A DNA stretch of 64,000 nucleotides from Puniceicoccales bacterium Verruco_01 (GTDB lineage: Bacteria > Verrucomicrobiota > Verrucomicrobiia > Opitutales > Oceanipulchritudinaceae). Under the pieces are notes generated by a model, which worked only from the letters and a program-made list of their open reading frames with translations, was not told where the DNA came from and searched no databases. A program made the translations under genes and the position numbers. The first letter of the stretch is position 1. Each line of letters opens with the position of its first letter. Shown here piece by piece: positions 13,871 to 21,843 of this stretch. Where the stretch lies: positions 28,115-92,114 of the forward strand of contig LVBV01000029.1 of the NCBI GenBank assembly GCA_001604565.1, given 5' to 3'.

Positions 13871-15937
13871 ATGCGGCACCGTCCCTTATTCGCGGCGCTG
13901 CTGACGCTGCTGGCGCCTGCTGCGAACCCTGCCTATGCGGAGGAGGCCGCCGCCATGCCTCCGATCCGGACGGACGCGCCCGCCTCCGGCTTCGTCGCCG
14001 CCAACGCGGCGCGGCTGGAGACGCTTCTTGACGAACTGGACCTCTCCCGCCCCGGCCTTGAGGAATGCCGCCGCCTGCACGAGGCGGGCGACCTCGCGGG
14101 CGCCTGCGCGGCGCTCCTAAGCTATTACAAGGACGCACCGGCGCGCGTGCGCGGAACACCCTTCAACGCAGAGGCGGACTTTTCCACGCTTCTTTCCGCC
14201 TCGGACGCCCTGCAGGGAGTCTTCACCGCGCAAAACAACCGCGCCGCGGCGCTCCGCAGGGCGGACGGCGGGATCGACTGGGCCGCGCCCTCCCCGACGG
14301 GCGACAGCGAATGGGCCTGGTTTGTGAACCGCCAGCAGTTTTTGCGCGACCTTGCCGACGCGTACCTTTCCACGCGCCGCGCCGTGTACGCCGAGGCGCT
14401 CTCCGGCTACCTTGCGGACTGGGTGCTGGCGAACCCCGCGCCGGACCGGCTGAGCTTTTCCGCCCCGTGGCGGGCCCTGGAGGCCGCCCGGCGCATCACC
14501 GGGCTCTGGACGGACCTCTTCTTTTCTAGACAAATTTCCCTCGCCCCGGAGGCGCGGCTCCTCCTGCTCTCCAGCATCCCGGACCACGCCCGGTGCCTGG
14601 CGCGGCACGGCTCCTTCTGGGGCGGGAATCATCGCCTGACCGAGCAGAGCGCGCTCTCGCAGCTTGCCGTGGCCTGGCCCGAATTCCGCGACGCCCCGGC
14701 GTGGCTCTCCGGCGCGGTGCAGGGCGCGCGGGCGGAAATCCTCTCGGGCACCTATCCGGACGGCGCCTACAAGGAGCTTTCCAACCATTATCAGGGAGTG
14801 GTCCTTGAGAGCGTGGACCGGCTCCTTTCCGTGCTTAAGGACGCGAATGTGTCCGTCCCGGACCTGCGGGAGCGAGTGGAAACGATGTGGGACTATTACG
14901 CCTTCGTCACCCGCCCCGACGGCAGCGGCCCTCTGAACAACGACGGCGACGCGGAATGGAACGCCTTCCGCCTGCCGGAGGCCGCCGCGGCGCACAAGGG
15001 GGCCGACTGGCTCTACGTGGCCAGCGGCGGCGCGGAGGGGACGCCTCCCGGGGGTCTTCCCTCGCGCTACTTCCCCTACGCCGGGCAGGCCGTGATGCGC
15101 AGCGGCTGGGACCGCGACGCCCAGTGGGCCTTCTTCGACATGGGGCCCGCCGGCAGCGCCCACGCGCACCGCGACCGTCTTTCGCTGGAGCTGTCGCTGG
15201 GCACTCACGAGATCCTCGTGGATGCGGGACGCTACAACTACCAGCCCGGCCCGTGGCGGGATTACTTCGCCGGGACCGCCGCGCACAATGTGGTGCTATT
15301 GAACGGCGCTGGCGCCCTGCCCCCGCCCGCAACGGTCACCGCCCCCCTGCCCGTCACGGCAATCACCAACGACGCCTACGACTTCTTTTCGGCGCGGGAG
15401 ACATTCCCGGGCGATTTTCTCACCGGCGGGGGCGGCGCCGCGCACACGCGGAGCATTCTTTACCTGCCCGGACGCTTCTGGCTTGTGATCGACGCCGTGG
15501 CCGCCTTCGGGCCAAATCAAGTGGAAACGCTCTGGCACTTCCACCCCGACGTCATGGTTCTGCGCGACGGAGAGGACCTCGTGGCCTGGGCGGACGAGAA
15601 CCTCGCCCTGCGCCTGCGCAAGGTGTACGGCCCGGCAATCACATGGACGACCGAGCGCGGCGCGACGGACCCGATCCAGGGCTGGTACAGCCCCGATTAC
15701 AACGAAAAGTGGCCCGCCACCACCGCGATCGCCCAGAGCCGGGGAAACGGCCCCTCCTGCACCGTCTGGCTCCTCGCCCCGGAGGGCCCCGGCGTCACCC
15801 CGCCGGAAGTCTCCTGCAGACTCGAAGGCACCACGCTCCACGCGACGATCGGCAAGGGAGCGGAGGCCAACACCTTCCTCTTCGACATCCTTGATCCCGA
15901 AAAATCAGGCCCGTCGATCGAGGTCGGAAAGCCCTGA
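13871..15937 (+). CDS. heparinase II/III-like polysaccharide lyase, secreted
   Basis: This 688-residue protein starts with a Sec signal peptide (cleavage near ANPAYA). It then has an alpha/alpha toroid domain (to about residue 380) containing WGGNHRLTEQSALSQLAVAW and YPDGAYKELSNHYQ, where family enzymes carry the catalytic Asn, His and Tyr. The C-terminal beta-sandwich heparinase II/III domain carries AQWAFFDMGPAGSAHAHRD and the TAAHNVVLLNG block. This layout fits the PL12/PL15/PL17/PL21 group of uronic-acid lyases. The substrate could be a glycosaminoglycan, alginate or another acidic glycan and cannot be fixed by eye. The start is supported by an AAAGGA about ten bases upstream. It is periplasmic or exported. 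Confidence 0.85.
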   Translation: MRHRPLFAALLTLLAPAANPAYAEEAAAMPPIRTDAPASGFVAANAARLETLLDELDLSRPGLEECRRLHEAGDLAGACAALLSYYKDAPARVRGTPFNAEADFSTLLSASDALQGVFTAQNNRAAALRRADGGIDWAAPSPTGDSEWAWFVNRQQFLRDLADAYLSTRRAVYAEALSGYLADWVLANPAPDRLSFSAPWRALEAARRITGLWTDLFFSRQISLAPEARLLLLSSIPDHARCLARHGSFWGGNHRLTEQSALSQLAVAWPEFRDAPAWLSGAVQGARAEILSGTYPDGAYKELSNHYQGVVLESVDRLLSVLKDANVSVPDLRERVETMWDYYAFVTRPDGSGPLNNDGDAEWNAFRLPEAAAAHKGADWLYVASGGAEGTPPGGLPSRYFPYAGQAVMRSGWDRDAQWAFFDMGPAGSAHAHRDRLSLELSLGTHEILVDAGRYNYQPGPWRDYFAGTAAHNVVLLNGAGALPPPATVTAPLPVTAITNDAYDFFSARETFPGDFLTGGGGAAHTRSILYLPGRFWLVIDAVAAFGPNQVETLWHFHPDVMVLRDGEDLVAWADENLALRLRKVYGPAITWTTERGATDPIQGWYSPDYNEKWPATTAIAQSRGNGPSCTVWLLAPEGPGVTPPEVSCRLEGTTLHATIGKGAEANTFLFDILDPEKSGPSIEVGKP

Positions 15938-16203
15938 TTCATCACGCGACGCGTACCGGATCGAACCGCATGCACGATCCGCTACCAAAGTAACCGTTCG
16001 ACTGAACGATCTAGCCCGCGAGTCAGCGGGCGAACCAGAAACCAATGTGTTTGCACTTGAGCAAACGTGCCATCTCCACGACATGCATTTATTAACATGC
16101 TATTCAATAACAGCTTGTGATTCTGTATTAACTTCTTGCATTCTAACACAAGCAAGGTTAGTTTAATTCTGCTCCCCATTTCTATCACACCCCAAAATAT
16201 CCC
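15938..16203. other. AT-rich leader region of the RiPP cluster with three successive hairpins
   Basis: Composition drops sharply in GC from about 16030 onwards relative to the flanks. Three short perfect stems follow one another: CGTTC/GAACG around 16005-16018, GCCCGC/GCGGGC at 16014-16019 and 16026-16031, and GTTTGC/GCAAAC at 16049-16054 and 16061-16066. The first two abut. None has a T-run behind it, so they are not standard intrinsic terminators. The region must contain the promoter for the precursor gene at 16204, but I cannot fix one. An open frame crossing 15891-16166 overlaps the lyase and shows no precursor hallmarks. Confidence 0.45.
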
Positions 16204-16311
16204 ATGAACACAAAAGCAAATTGGTCCGCCCCGCTCCTCAAGGTTCTCGTCGTCGCCGACGAAACGAGATTAACCGTTGGACCCTCCACTGACGGACCCG
16301 AGCTGAGCTAG
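16204..16311 (+). CDS. lasso-peptide-type RiPP precursor (A peptide)
   Basis: This 35-codon gene (ATG 16204, TAG 16309) encodes a leader and core with class hallmarks. Trp7-Ser-Ala-Pro10-Leu-Leu12 matches the YxxPxL leader motif read by B1/PqqD recognition proteins, with Trp for Tyr. Thr24 stands at -2 of the cut site, as in nearly all lasso precursors. The core would be GPSTDGPELS (residues 26-35), with Gly26 as the macrolactam amine and Glu33 (core position 8) as the acceptor. Ser35 is C-terminal, the residue phosphorylated by HPr-like kinases in paeninodin-type pathways. It lies 129 bases before the DUF6916 gene and on the opposite strand to the modifying enzymes. There is no clear Shine-Dalgarno sequence. 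With a two-residue tail, threading would be unusual, so the final product may not be a classical lasso. Confidence 0.75.
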   Translation: MNTKANWSAPLLKVLVVADETRLTVGPSTDGPELS

Positions 16312-16440
16312 ACTCCTCTGGCACCTGCGCGTTTACAGATATCGATTCTTGTAATTGCCCTTTGGATGCACGATCCGGGGAGTGTTATTGTTGATCGTAT
16401 CCTTGCGTGGGGACTATTTAATTCTAGGAAATCACAATAC

Positions 16441-16803
16441 ATGGCAAATCCGCCGGACCTTTCCTCGTTCAAACCCCTCGTTGGCACCTTTCTTCACGCT
16501 GGACGTTCCGCCATTCATCCCCCGGAGGATGTAACGTGCGCTCCACCCGATGGATCCGTCCTTGAACTGAAGACAGTGACAGAGCTGGACGAGGAGGGAT
16601 ACACGGGGGTTTCGCTCATCTTTCACGGACCGGCGGACAAGTTCCTGCCGCAGAAAACGTATGCCCTTGCCAGCGAAGTTCTGGGAGAGTTCGACGCCTT
16701 TCTTGTTCCCGTCGGGGAACTCCGGGAGAAGAGGGACGGGCGCAGGGAGCGGACGGGCTTTATCTATCAGGCCGTTTTCACGCGTCTAAGGGAGGAAATT
16801 TAG
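16441..16803 (+). CDS. DUF6916-like protein, tail-collar partner
   Basis: This 120-residue soluble protein has the order of blocks seen in DUF6916 proteins that neighbour tail-collar genes: an opening F-K-P-L-V-G-T-F segment, a central V-SLIFHGPADKFLPQKTYAL block, and a closing FDAFLVPVGELREK...YQAVF block. Its function is unknown. The start at 16441 has AGGA eleven bases upstream. An in-frame ATG at 16366 lacks any such signal and would add a non-conserved lead. It is the first of five plus-strand genes behind the precursor peptide. No signal peptide is present, so any export would need the cluster's own transporter or another route. Confidence 0.7.
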   Translation: MANPPDLSSFKPLVGTFLHAGRSAIHPPEDVTCAPPDGSVLELKTVTELDEEGYTGVSLIFHGPADKFLPQKTYALASEVLGEFDAFLVPVGELREKRDGRRERTGFIYQAVFTRLREEI

Positions 16804-16880
16804 GAAGAGCGTCTCCACTTGGACCGGTGCAGGCACGCCGAAAGAGTTGGGGGGCGAAAACACAACGATGGAGGAAGACT

Positions 16881-17414
16881 ATGGCTGAACCATACTTAAG
16901 TGAAATCTACATCTTCCCGATGAACTGGCCCCCAAGGGGATTTGCCCAATGCGACGGGCAAAGCATGACCGTCCAGCAGAATCAGGCGCTGTTCGCCCTT
17001 CTGGGGATCATCTGGGGTGGAAACGGAGTCACCACCTTCAATCTTCCCGATCTGCGTGGGCGGACCCCGATCTATTTTGACGAGAGTACCTACGCGGAAG
17101 GAAACACGGTGGGATCGGAAACGGTAACGCTCTTGGAAACCCAGATTCCGGCCCATACGCACATGCTTCAAGCCTGCGAACTTCCCGGAGACAGTTTCAA
17201 CCCTACGGGCTGTTATCTCACCCAAGCAGTCAACTTCAGCGATTCAAGCACGGTGCTTACATATGTGACGCCGCCTTCGTCGCCCGTCCCTGTTCCGTTG
17301 TCCCCGAACGCCATCTCTCTCTGTGGAAGCAGCGCCGGACACAACAACATGCAACCCTCGCTGGCACTGAACTTCTGCATCGCCACAAGCGGGGTCTGGC
17401 CGTCGAGGGAATGA
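16881..17414 (+). CDS. phage tail collar (MdpB-like) protein 1
   Basis: This 177-residue protein carries a phage tail-collar domain at the N-terminus: EIYIFPMNWPPRGFAQCDGQ, then QALFALLGIIWGGNGVTTF and the signature NLPDLRGRTPI. A variable middle (GSETVTLLETQIPAHTHM) and a conserved C-terminal HNNMQPSLALNFCIATSGVWPS follow. This is the architecture of microcystin-dependent protein (MdpB) homologues, which are found outside prophages in many bacteria. GGAGGA lies just upstream of the ATG. No tail, capsid or packaging genes are nearby, which argues for a recruited structural fold. It has no signal peptide. Confidence 0.85.
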   Translation: MAEPYLSEIYIFPMNWPPRGFAQCDGQSMTVQQNQALFALLGIIWGGNGVTTFNLPDLRGRTPIYFDESTYAEGNTVGSETVTLLETQIPAHTHMLQACELPGDSFNPTGCYLTQAVNFSDSSTVLTYVTPPSSPVPVPLSPNAISLCGSSAGHNNMQPSLALNFCIATSGVWPSRE

Positions 17415-17442
17415 CCAACCAAATTCAAGAAAGGGCCATGCA

Positions 17443-17976
17443 ATGAGTGATTACTTCTTGGGCGAAATCCGGATCTTTGCAGGGAACTATGCTCCCAACG
17501 ACTGGGCGAAATGCGATGGCACGTCCATGCCCATCAGCACCAACCAGACATTGTTCTCACTTCTGGGCGCGACTTTCGGCGGCAACGGGACAACCAATTT
17601 CAATCTGCCCGACATGCGGGGGCGTCTTCCCATTCATTACGGTTCCGGCTCCGGGTTAACGAATAGACCCTTGGGCACGATGGTTGGCACCGAGACCGTC
17701 ATACCCTCCACTGCTTCCTTGCCGACTCACAGACACCAGATGTATGCCATGAACGTTTCGGTGAACACAAACGTTCCAACAAACAACATGCTGGGGACCG
17801 TTGCCGCTCCCTACACCCTTTACGAGGATCTCAACAGCGGCGCCGCACTCTACGCTATGGCGGCGAGTTCAGTGGGAAACACTGGAGGCGGCGCGGCGCA
17901 CGACAACATCATGCCCTGCCTGGCACTGACCTTCATGATCTGTGTGAATGGTATCTATCCAAGTCGGAACAACTAA
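17443..17976 (+). CDS. phage tail collar (MdpB-like) protein 2
   Basis: This 177-residue paralogue of the preceding gene has the same blocks: EIRIFAGNYAPNDWAKCDGT, QTLFSLLGATFGGNGTTNF, NLPDMRGRLPI, a histidine-bearing SLPTHRHQMY, and a C-terminal AHDNIMPCLALTFMICVNGIYPS. The middle segment differs strongly from paralogue 1, as expected of a variable or substrate-specific region between two conserved ends. It is spaced 28 bases from protein 1 and 15 from protein 3, so the three are one transcription unit. They may assemble as a heterotrimer, since collar domains commonly trimerise; this is inference. Confidence 0.85.
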   Translation: MSDYFLGEIRIFAGNYAPNDWAKCDGTSMPISTNQTLFSLLGATFGGNGTTNFNLPDMRGRLPIHYGSGSGLTNRPLGTMVGTETVIPSTASLPTHRHQMYAMNVSVNTNVPTNNMLGTVAAPYTLYEDLNSGAALYAMAASSVGNTGGGAAHDNIMPCLALTFMICVNGIYPSRNN

Positions 17977-17991
17977 CCGAAAAGGCACTCC

Positions 17992-18552
17992 ATGTCGGAT
18001 CCATATTGCGGCGAAATCAGAATCTGGGCGAATCAATACAATCCCTACAACTGGGCTTATTGTAACGGAACTTCGCTCTCCGTTTACCAGAACCAATGCC
18101 TCTTTGCGGTGATCAGCTACTTTTTTGGTGGCAGCGGTCAGAACTTCGCACTTCCCGACCTGCGCAACCGCGCTCCGCTCGGCGCCGGCTCCGGCCCGGG
18201 GCTGACAACCAGATCGTATGCTGCAGCTTACGGGCATGCGACAGTCACCCTCGACAATTCCAAGATGGCAAGCCATAACCACAGTCTGAACGCAGTGTTG
18301 GAAAAGTGTAAAAACACAGCGCCATCTGCGACAATGTACATGGGGATCCCATATAACAGCACATCCACGAAGGTGGTGAATTTGTATAAGACGGCCACCA
18401 CTCCCCCACAAGTGCCGATGTCGAGCCTTTCGATCGGCGCGAGTTGCGGCAAGCCCGATGGTTCCGTTAACTCTCATTCAAACATTCAGCCCAGTCTGGC
18501 GATGATTTTCTGCATTGCCCTCGAAGGCGTATACCCGGTCATACCATCATAG
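17992..18552 (+). CDS. phage tail collar (MdpB-like) protein 3
   Basis: This 186-residue third paralogue has EIRIWANQYNPYNWAYCNGT, QCLFAVISYFFGGSGQNF, LPDLRNRAPLGAGSGPG, a MASHNHSL histidine block and a C-terminal SNIQPSLAMIFCIALEGVYP. It is the most diverged of the three in its first block (N for D in the CDGQ motif). Its middle segment contains KCKNTAPSATMYMG, unlike the other two. Downstream lies an imperfect 13-bp inverted repeat and then a GNAT gene. Confidence 0.84.
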   Translation: MSDPYCGEIRIWANQYNPYNWAYCNGTSLSVYQNQCLFAVISYFFGGSGQNFALPDLRNRAPLGAGSGPGLTTRSYAAAYGHATVTLDNSKMASHNHSLNAVLEKCKNTAPSATMYMGIPYNSTSTKVVNLYKTATTPPQVPMSSLSIGASCGKPDGSVNSHSNIQPSLAMIFCIALEGVYPVIPS

Positions 18553-18566
18553 GCTATCCGTTTTTC

Positions 18567-18604
18567 CATCCCGACCCGCGAGCACCTGTCTGCGGACCGG
18601 GATG
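18567..18604. repeat. imperfect inverted repeat between collar gene 3 and GNAT gene
   Basis: The arms at 18567-18579 (CATCCCGACCCGC) and 18592-18604 pair at 11 of 13 positions around a 12-base loop. No T-run follows in the direction of transcription, so it is not a clear terminator. It could attenuate read-through or be an mRNA processing or stability element. Confidence 0.4.
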
Positions 18605-18635
18605 TTGCATTCATCCCACCCGGCCCGAAACACAC

Positions 18636-19163
18636 ATGAGCCAGATCCTCAAACTGCGTCCGACAAGGCCCGACGACGAACCGTTCTTGCGGGAACTCAA
18701 GGCCCAACTCGACACGGAACGCCTCGGCATCCAGTACTGGGGACCCGGGCAGGAGGAGACGGCCCGCAAGGTCATCGAACTTCAATTCCGCGGGCACGCT
18801 GCGCATTACGCGAAGGTCAAGGCCAACTGGGAGACGAAAGACAACATCGTCGAACTCGACGGCACACCCGTCGGACGTTTCATCCTCGCGGGGGGCCGCA
18901 GCGAGCTGCGCCTGTGCGACATCGCCATCGACCGCGCCCACCGGGGCATGGGCCTTGGCAAGGTGATCCTCGATTCGATCAAGAACGAGTGCGCGCGCAG
19001 CCAACGGCCCCTGCGCCTGCATGTGGACCGGCTCAACAACGCCTTCCAGTTCTATGTCAGCCAGGGCTTCCGCGTCGTCGAGGATGTGGGAACCCACTAC
19101 AAGATGGAGTGGAATCCCTCTCCGGAAAGCGGCAGGCTCTATTCCTTCGCCCCGGCACCCTGA
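18636..19163 (+). CDS. GNAT-family N-acetyltransferase
   Basis: This 175-residue protein has the GNAT fold: an N-terminal LRPTRPDDEPFLREL opening, the acetyl-CoA-binding motif A block LCDIAIDRAHRGMGLGKVILDSI, and a motif B region PLRLHVDRLNNAFQFYVSQGFRVVEDVGTHYKMEW. The RGMGLG segment is the pyrophosphate-binding Q/RxxGxG/A loop. It ends 25 bases inside the 3' end of the converging cyclase gene. The substrate is unknown. Its position behind the tail-collar genes suggests that it modifies one of the cluster's proteins or peptides. Confidence 0.88.
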   Translation: MSQILKLRPTRPDDEPFLRELKAQLDTERLGIQYWGPGQEETARKVIELQFRGHAAHYAKVKANWETKDNIVELDGTPVGRFILAGGRSELRLCDIAIDRAHRGMGLGKVILDSIKNECARSQRPLRLHVDRLNNAFQFYVSQGFRVVEDVGTHYKMEWNPSPESGRLYSFAPAP

Positions 19164-21046
19164 CCCGCCGCCGCGACTTCCTTCTGGAGAAGGTACGCCG
19201 CGAAGGGACGGAAGAGATGGAACGCCTCCTCCAGCGGGAAATGATCCGGATCGGCCTTCAGCTTCTCCCATGAGTTCCTGATGCGGGGGATGTCGGCCAC
19301 AGAATCGAAGCCGGAAGCCTCCATCTCCGCCAGAACGCGGTCCATTTCGGCGCGGTCGTCATACATCCGGGCGGAGAGATCCGAGCTCTGCTTTCCCTTG
19401 CGCAAGTTGAGGCGCACCTCATCCGGCAGTTTTCCCTTCATCATCGTCCGTAGGACCCACTTGTTCATCGGCCCGAGGAAGAGTTCGTCGGGAATCGACA
19501 GGGCGCGTTCGATCACGCGGGGATCGCCGGTGGGATCGCGCAGTTCCAGCCCGGTCTCGCAACCGATGGCGCCGCCGTAACAGAGGCGGAGCGGCCCGAC
19601 GTCGAGGATGGTCAAGGGTTGACCCTTCGGACCCGGGAAAAGCCGCTTGAAAGTGGGATCGAATCCCGACAGCCGAATCCTGCGGGCGAGGTCCAGCTTC
19701 TTCTCAAATTCCAGCGCGCTGAAGGAATGCTCCGCCCAGGGTCTGGCCCCGTACTTCGCACGCTTGTAGAGACGCGCGGTAGGGCCGTCGCCCCACAGCA
19801 GAGGCTTGAAAATCTTCTTCTTCACAAGACCCCACATTCCCCGGCGGCGCATGAGTTTAAGCGGGGGAAGCGCATCCTCGCTGCCCGTCCATGAAGTCGT
19901 CGCGTTGCCGAATTCGCCCATCAGCACCGTCCCGTATCCCTCTCGGGCCGCCGTTTTGAAGACATCGGCAATCCAGTACGCATTGCCCGCCGCGTGAAAG
20001 GGCTCGCCGAAAAGTCGGAGCGCCTCGCGCAATCCCTCCAGCGGGGAAAGACCGCGCGAATCAAGGTAAGTGGGATCGATGTTGCCCCACTTGCGCGCGA
20101 TCGGCTCCACGAACAGACGTTCGTCGCCGAACTGTCTTTCCTTCAGCGAAGCGGAAGGGGTGAACCTCGGCACGTGGGTGTAGGTGCGCAAACGCCCTCC
20201 AACCCGGGCCAGTTGCTCCGCCGCGAGAACGCACACCGTGCTGGAGTCCATCCCTCCGCTCAACGTGGCCGCTACCGGCCTGTACGACCGCAGCCGTGCC
20301 GCCACCGCCTTTTCCATGCATTCGAGTAATTCCCCTGAGCATTCCTCCAGAGTCCGGCCCTCGCGGACGGGAATGTCGTGATAGTTCCAGTAACGTTTTG
20401 CGACAAGGTTCTCGCGCGTGGCGCAAAGTTGCCACGAAGGCAGGAGTCGAAGCACGCCCCGGAACGTGGTCTTTTCGTTCGCACCCGGCCAGACGACAAG
20501 GAGCCGCGCAATCATCTCCTCGTCGATCTCCCTGCGGACGAACGGCAGCGAGAAAAGCCCCTTCAGGGAGGTGGAGAAGGCGATGACTTTGTCGTCGGCG
20601 TAATAATTGAGGCAGGAATAGTCCCACTTGTCGCGCGCGACAAAGAGCTTCTGGCTTTCCTCATGAAACGCCGCGAAGGACCACTTGCCCTCCAGATGCC
20701 CCACGCAGGCCTCGCCCCACTTGAGGTATGCCGCAAGGATCAGGTCGCCGTCGGGCATCGCGGCCCGTTCGCCGCCGGGAGTCCCGAACGCCTCGAAGAG
20801 TTCGTTCCGGTTGTCGATGCGGCCCTCCGCCACGAAGAGGAGCTTCGCCTCGGGGATGTACTTCGGCATGGACTCGCCCACGGCCTCCGGCGTGTTGAAG
20901 GTAAGCATGTGGCCGAAGCCGCAGCAGCCCCTTTTGACAAAACCGTGCCGCTCGTGCGGGAGCTGGGCCATGCCGGAGTACATCGCCTCCAGCGCGTGCT
21001 CAACAAGCCGCCCGTCGCGGTAGAAAACGCCGAAGATTGCACTCAT
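19139..21046 (-). CDS. AsnB-like amidotransferase, probable lasso cyclase (C protein)
   Basis: This 635-residue protein has the asparagine-synthetase layout: an N-terminal Ntn glutaminase-like domain (about 1-210) and a C-terminal ATP-pyrophosphatase domain with the PP-loop SGGMDSS at residues 263-269. The mature N-terminus is Met-Ser-Ala, so the catalytic Cys2 of true glutaminases is missing. Ammonia release from glutamine is therefore unlikely. That is expected for lasso cyclases, which adenylate a Glu or Asp side chain of the peptide and close the ring on Gly1. The start codon overlaps the stop of the PqqD gene as ATGA (21043-21046). It is last in the five-gene minus-strand modification operon. 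The name rests on context as well as on the fold. Confidence 0.8.
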   Translation of the reverse strand: MSAIFGVFYRDGRLVEHALEAMYSGMAQLPHERHGFVKRGCCGFGHMLTFNTPEAVGESMPKYIPEAKLLFVAEGRIDNRNELFEAFGTPGGERAAMPDGDLILAAYLKWGEACVGHLEGKWSFAAFHEESQKLFVARDKWDYSCLNYYADDKVIAFSTSLKGLFSLPFVRREIDEEMIARLLVVWPGANEKTTFRGVLRLLPSWQLCATRENLVAKRYWNYHDIPVREGRTLEECSGELLECMEKAVAARLRSYRPVAATLSGGMDSSTVCVLAAEQLARVGGRLRTYTHVPRFTPSASLKERQFGDERLFVEPIARKWGNIDPTYLDSRGLSPLEGLREALRLFGEPFHAAGNAYWIADVFKTAAREGYGTVLMGEFGNATTSWTGSEDALPPLKLMRRRGMWGLVKKKIFKPLLWGDGPTARLYKRAKYGARPWAEHSFSALEFEKKLDLARRIRLSGFDPTFKRLFPGPKGQPLTILDVGPLRLCYGGAIGCETGLELRDPTGDPRVIERALSIPDELFLGPMNKWVLRTMMKGKLPDEVRLNLRKGKQSSDLSARMYDDRAEMDRVLAEMEASGFDSVADIPRIRNSWEKLKADPDHFPLEEAFHLFRPFAAYLLQKEVAAAGQGAGAKE

Positions 21047-21366
21047 TGTCCGTCCTTTGAATCGTCGATTTCTTCCACGAGGATCAGGTTCTCCTCCAGC
21101 ATCTTGCGGAGGAATGCCGCGAGATCCGCCTCGATCACGGCACGGTCGCCCTCGTATTCCGCAGCGAGCGTCTCCACAAGGGCGCCGAACCCGAGCGGCT
21201 TCTCCAGCAGTTCCCAGATGCGGCTCGCGACCGGGTCCATTCCGTAATAACGGCCCGTCTGTACCGTCATGAGCACCGTCTCGCCGTCGAGGGTGGTGGA
21301 CACGTGGCCGGGATTGCGCCGAAGGAGCGTCGCCGCCGTTGGATTCCAGTCTGCTTCTTTTTTCAT
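21043..21366 (-). CDS. PqqD-family leader-recognition protein (lasso B1/RRE)
   Basis: This 107-residue protein shows the PqqD winged-helix pattern: an N-terminal strand pair (VSTTLDGETVLMTVQTGRYYGMDPVASRIWELL), a GALVETLAAEY helix with an acidic neighbour, and a C-terminal AFLRKMLEENLILVEE. The YYGMDPVASRIWELLE segment is characteristic. In RiPP pathways this fold (RRE) binds the precursor leader. Here it presumably grips the WxxPxL motif of the 16204-16311 peptide. It sits between the B2 peptidase and the cyclase, with an ATGA overlap into the latter. Confidence 0.88.
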   Translation of the reverse strand: MKKEADWNPTAATLLRRNPGHVSTTLDGETVLMTVQTGRYYGMDPVASRIWELLEKPLGFGALVETLAAEYEGDRAVIEADLAAFLRKMLEENLILVEEIDDSKDGQ

Positions 21367-21375
21367 GTGGTGATG

Positions 21376-21843
21376 CTAAGGGTGGGTTGAAGGGACGATG
21401 GGCCCGTCGCGGAAGACTTCCAGCGTCCGGAAGGAGCGTTCCGCACGGCCCCCGGTGACGACGCGGTCGCCGTACCTGAGCCAGGCGTGGAAAACGAGCC
21501 TGCCCGCATCGTCGCGGCCCACGCCAAGGAACAGGGTCGTGGCAACGCCGCGCCGACGGGCCATGCGTCGGGCCGCCAGCGCCTGCACAAGGCAGATGTT
21601 GGAAAAGCGCAGCACCTTCGAGACGGCGTTCACGGCCCACGAGATCTCCGCGAGAATGGCGGGCGCGGGGTCCGGCGCGGGCACTTCCGCTCCGGCAAGG
21701 GGCTCTCCGAGGAGTTTCCTCACCGGGACGAGGGCAAGCAGGATCTTCGCCCGCAGAAGCCCCCACACCGCCTCGAAGGCGAGGAGCTTCTTCCGCCACG
21801 GAAGTCTCACAAACTTGACGATCCGGCTCATTCGCTCCCCCAT
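21376..21843 (-). CDS. lasso B2-type transglutaminase-like leader peptidase
   Basis: This 155-residue protein fits the Transglut_core3/lasso B2 family. A basic helical N-terminus is followed by the nucleophile block SNICLVQALAARRMARRRG with Cys84, then the FHAWLRYGDRVV block with His119. Cys and His are the two residues expected for a cysteine protease of this fold. The enzyme is expected to cut the leader after Thr-Val, freeing Gly26 of the precursor. The gene overlaps the kinase gene by 16 bases and precedes the PqqD gene by nine, forming a split B1 and B2 arrangement. Confidence 0.85.
   Translation of the reverse strand: MGERMSRIVKFVRLPWRKKLLAFEAVWGLLRAKILLALVPVRKLLGEPLAGAEVPAPDPAPAILAEISWAVNAVSKVLRFSNICLVQALAARRMARRRGVATTLFLGVGRDDAGRLVFHAWLRYGDRVVTGGRAERSFRTLEVFRDGPIVPSTHP

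Noticed and set aside
15891..16166. 91-codon frame overlapping the lyase end, considered as a precursor peptide
   Set aside because: It overlaps the lyase gene, and has no leader motif with Thr at -2 and Gly at +1; the 16204-16311 gene fits far better.
16441..19163. Prophage remnant
   Set aside because: Only tail-collar proteins are present; no capsid, portal, terminase, sheath, baseplate, lysis or integrase genes, and the neighbours are RiPP enzymes.
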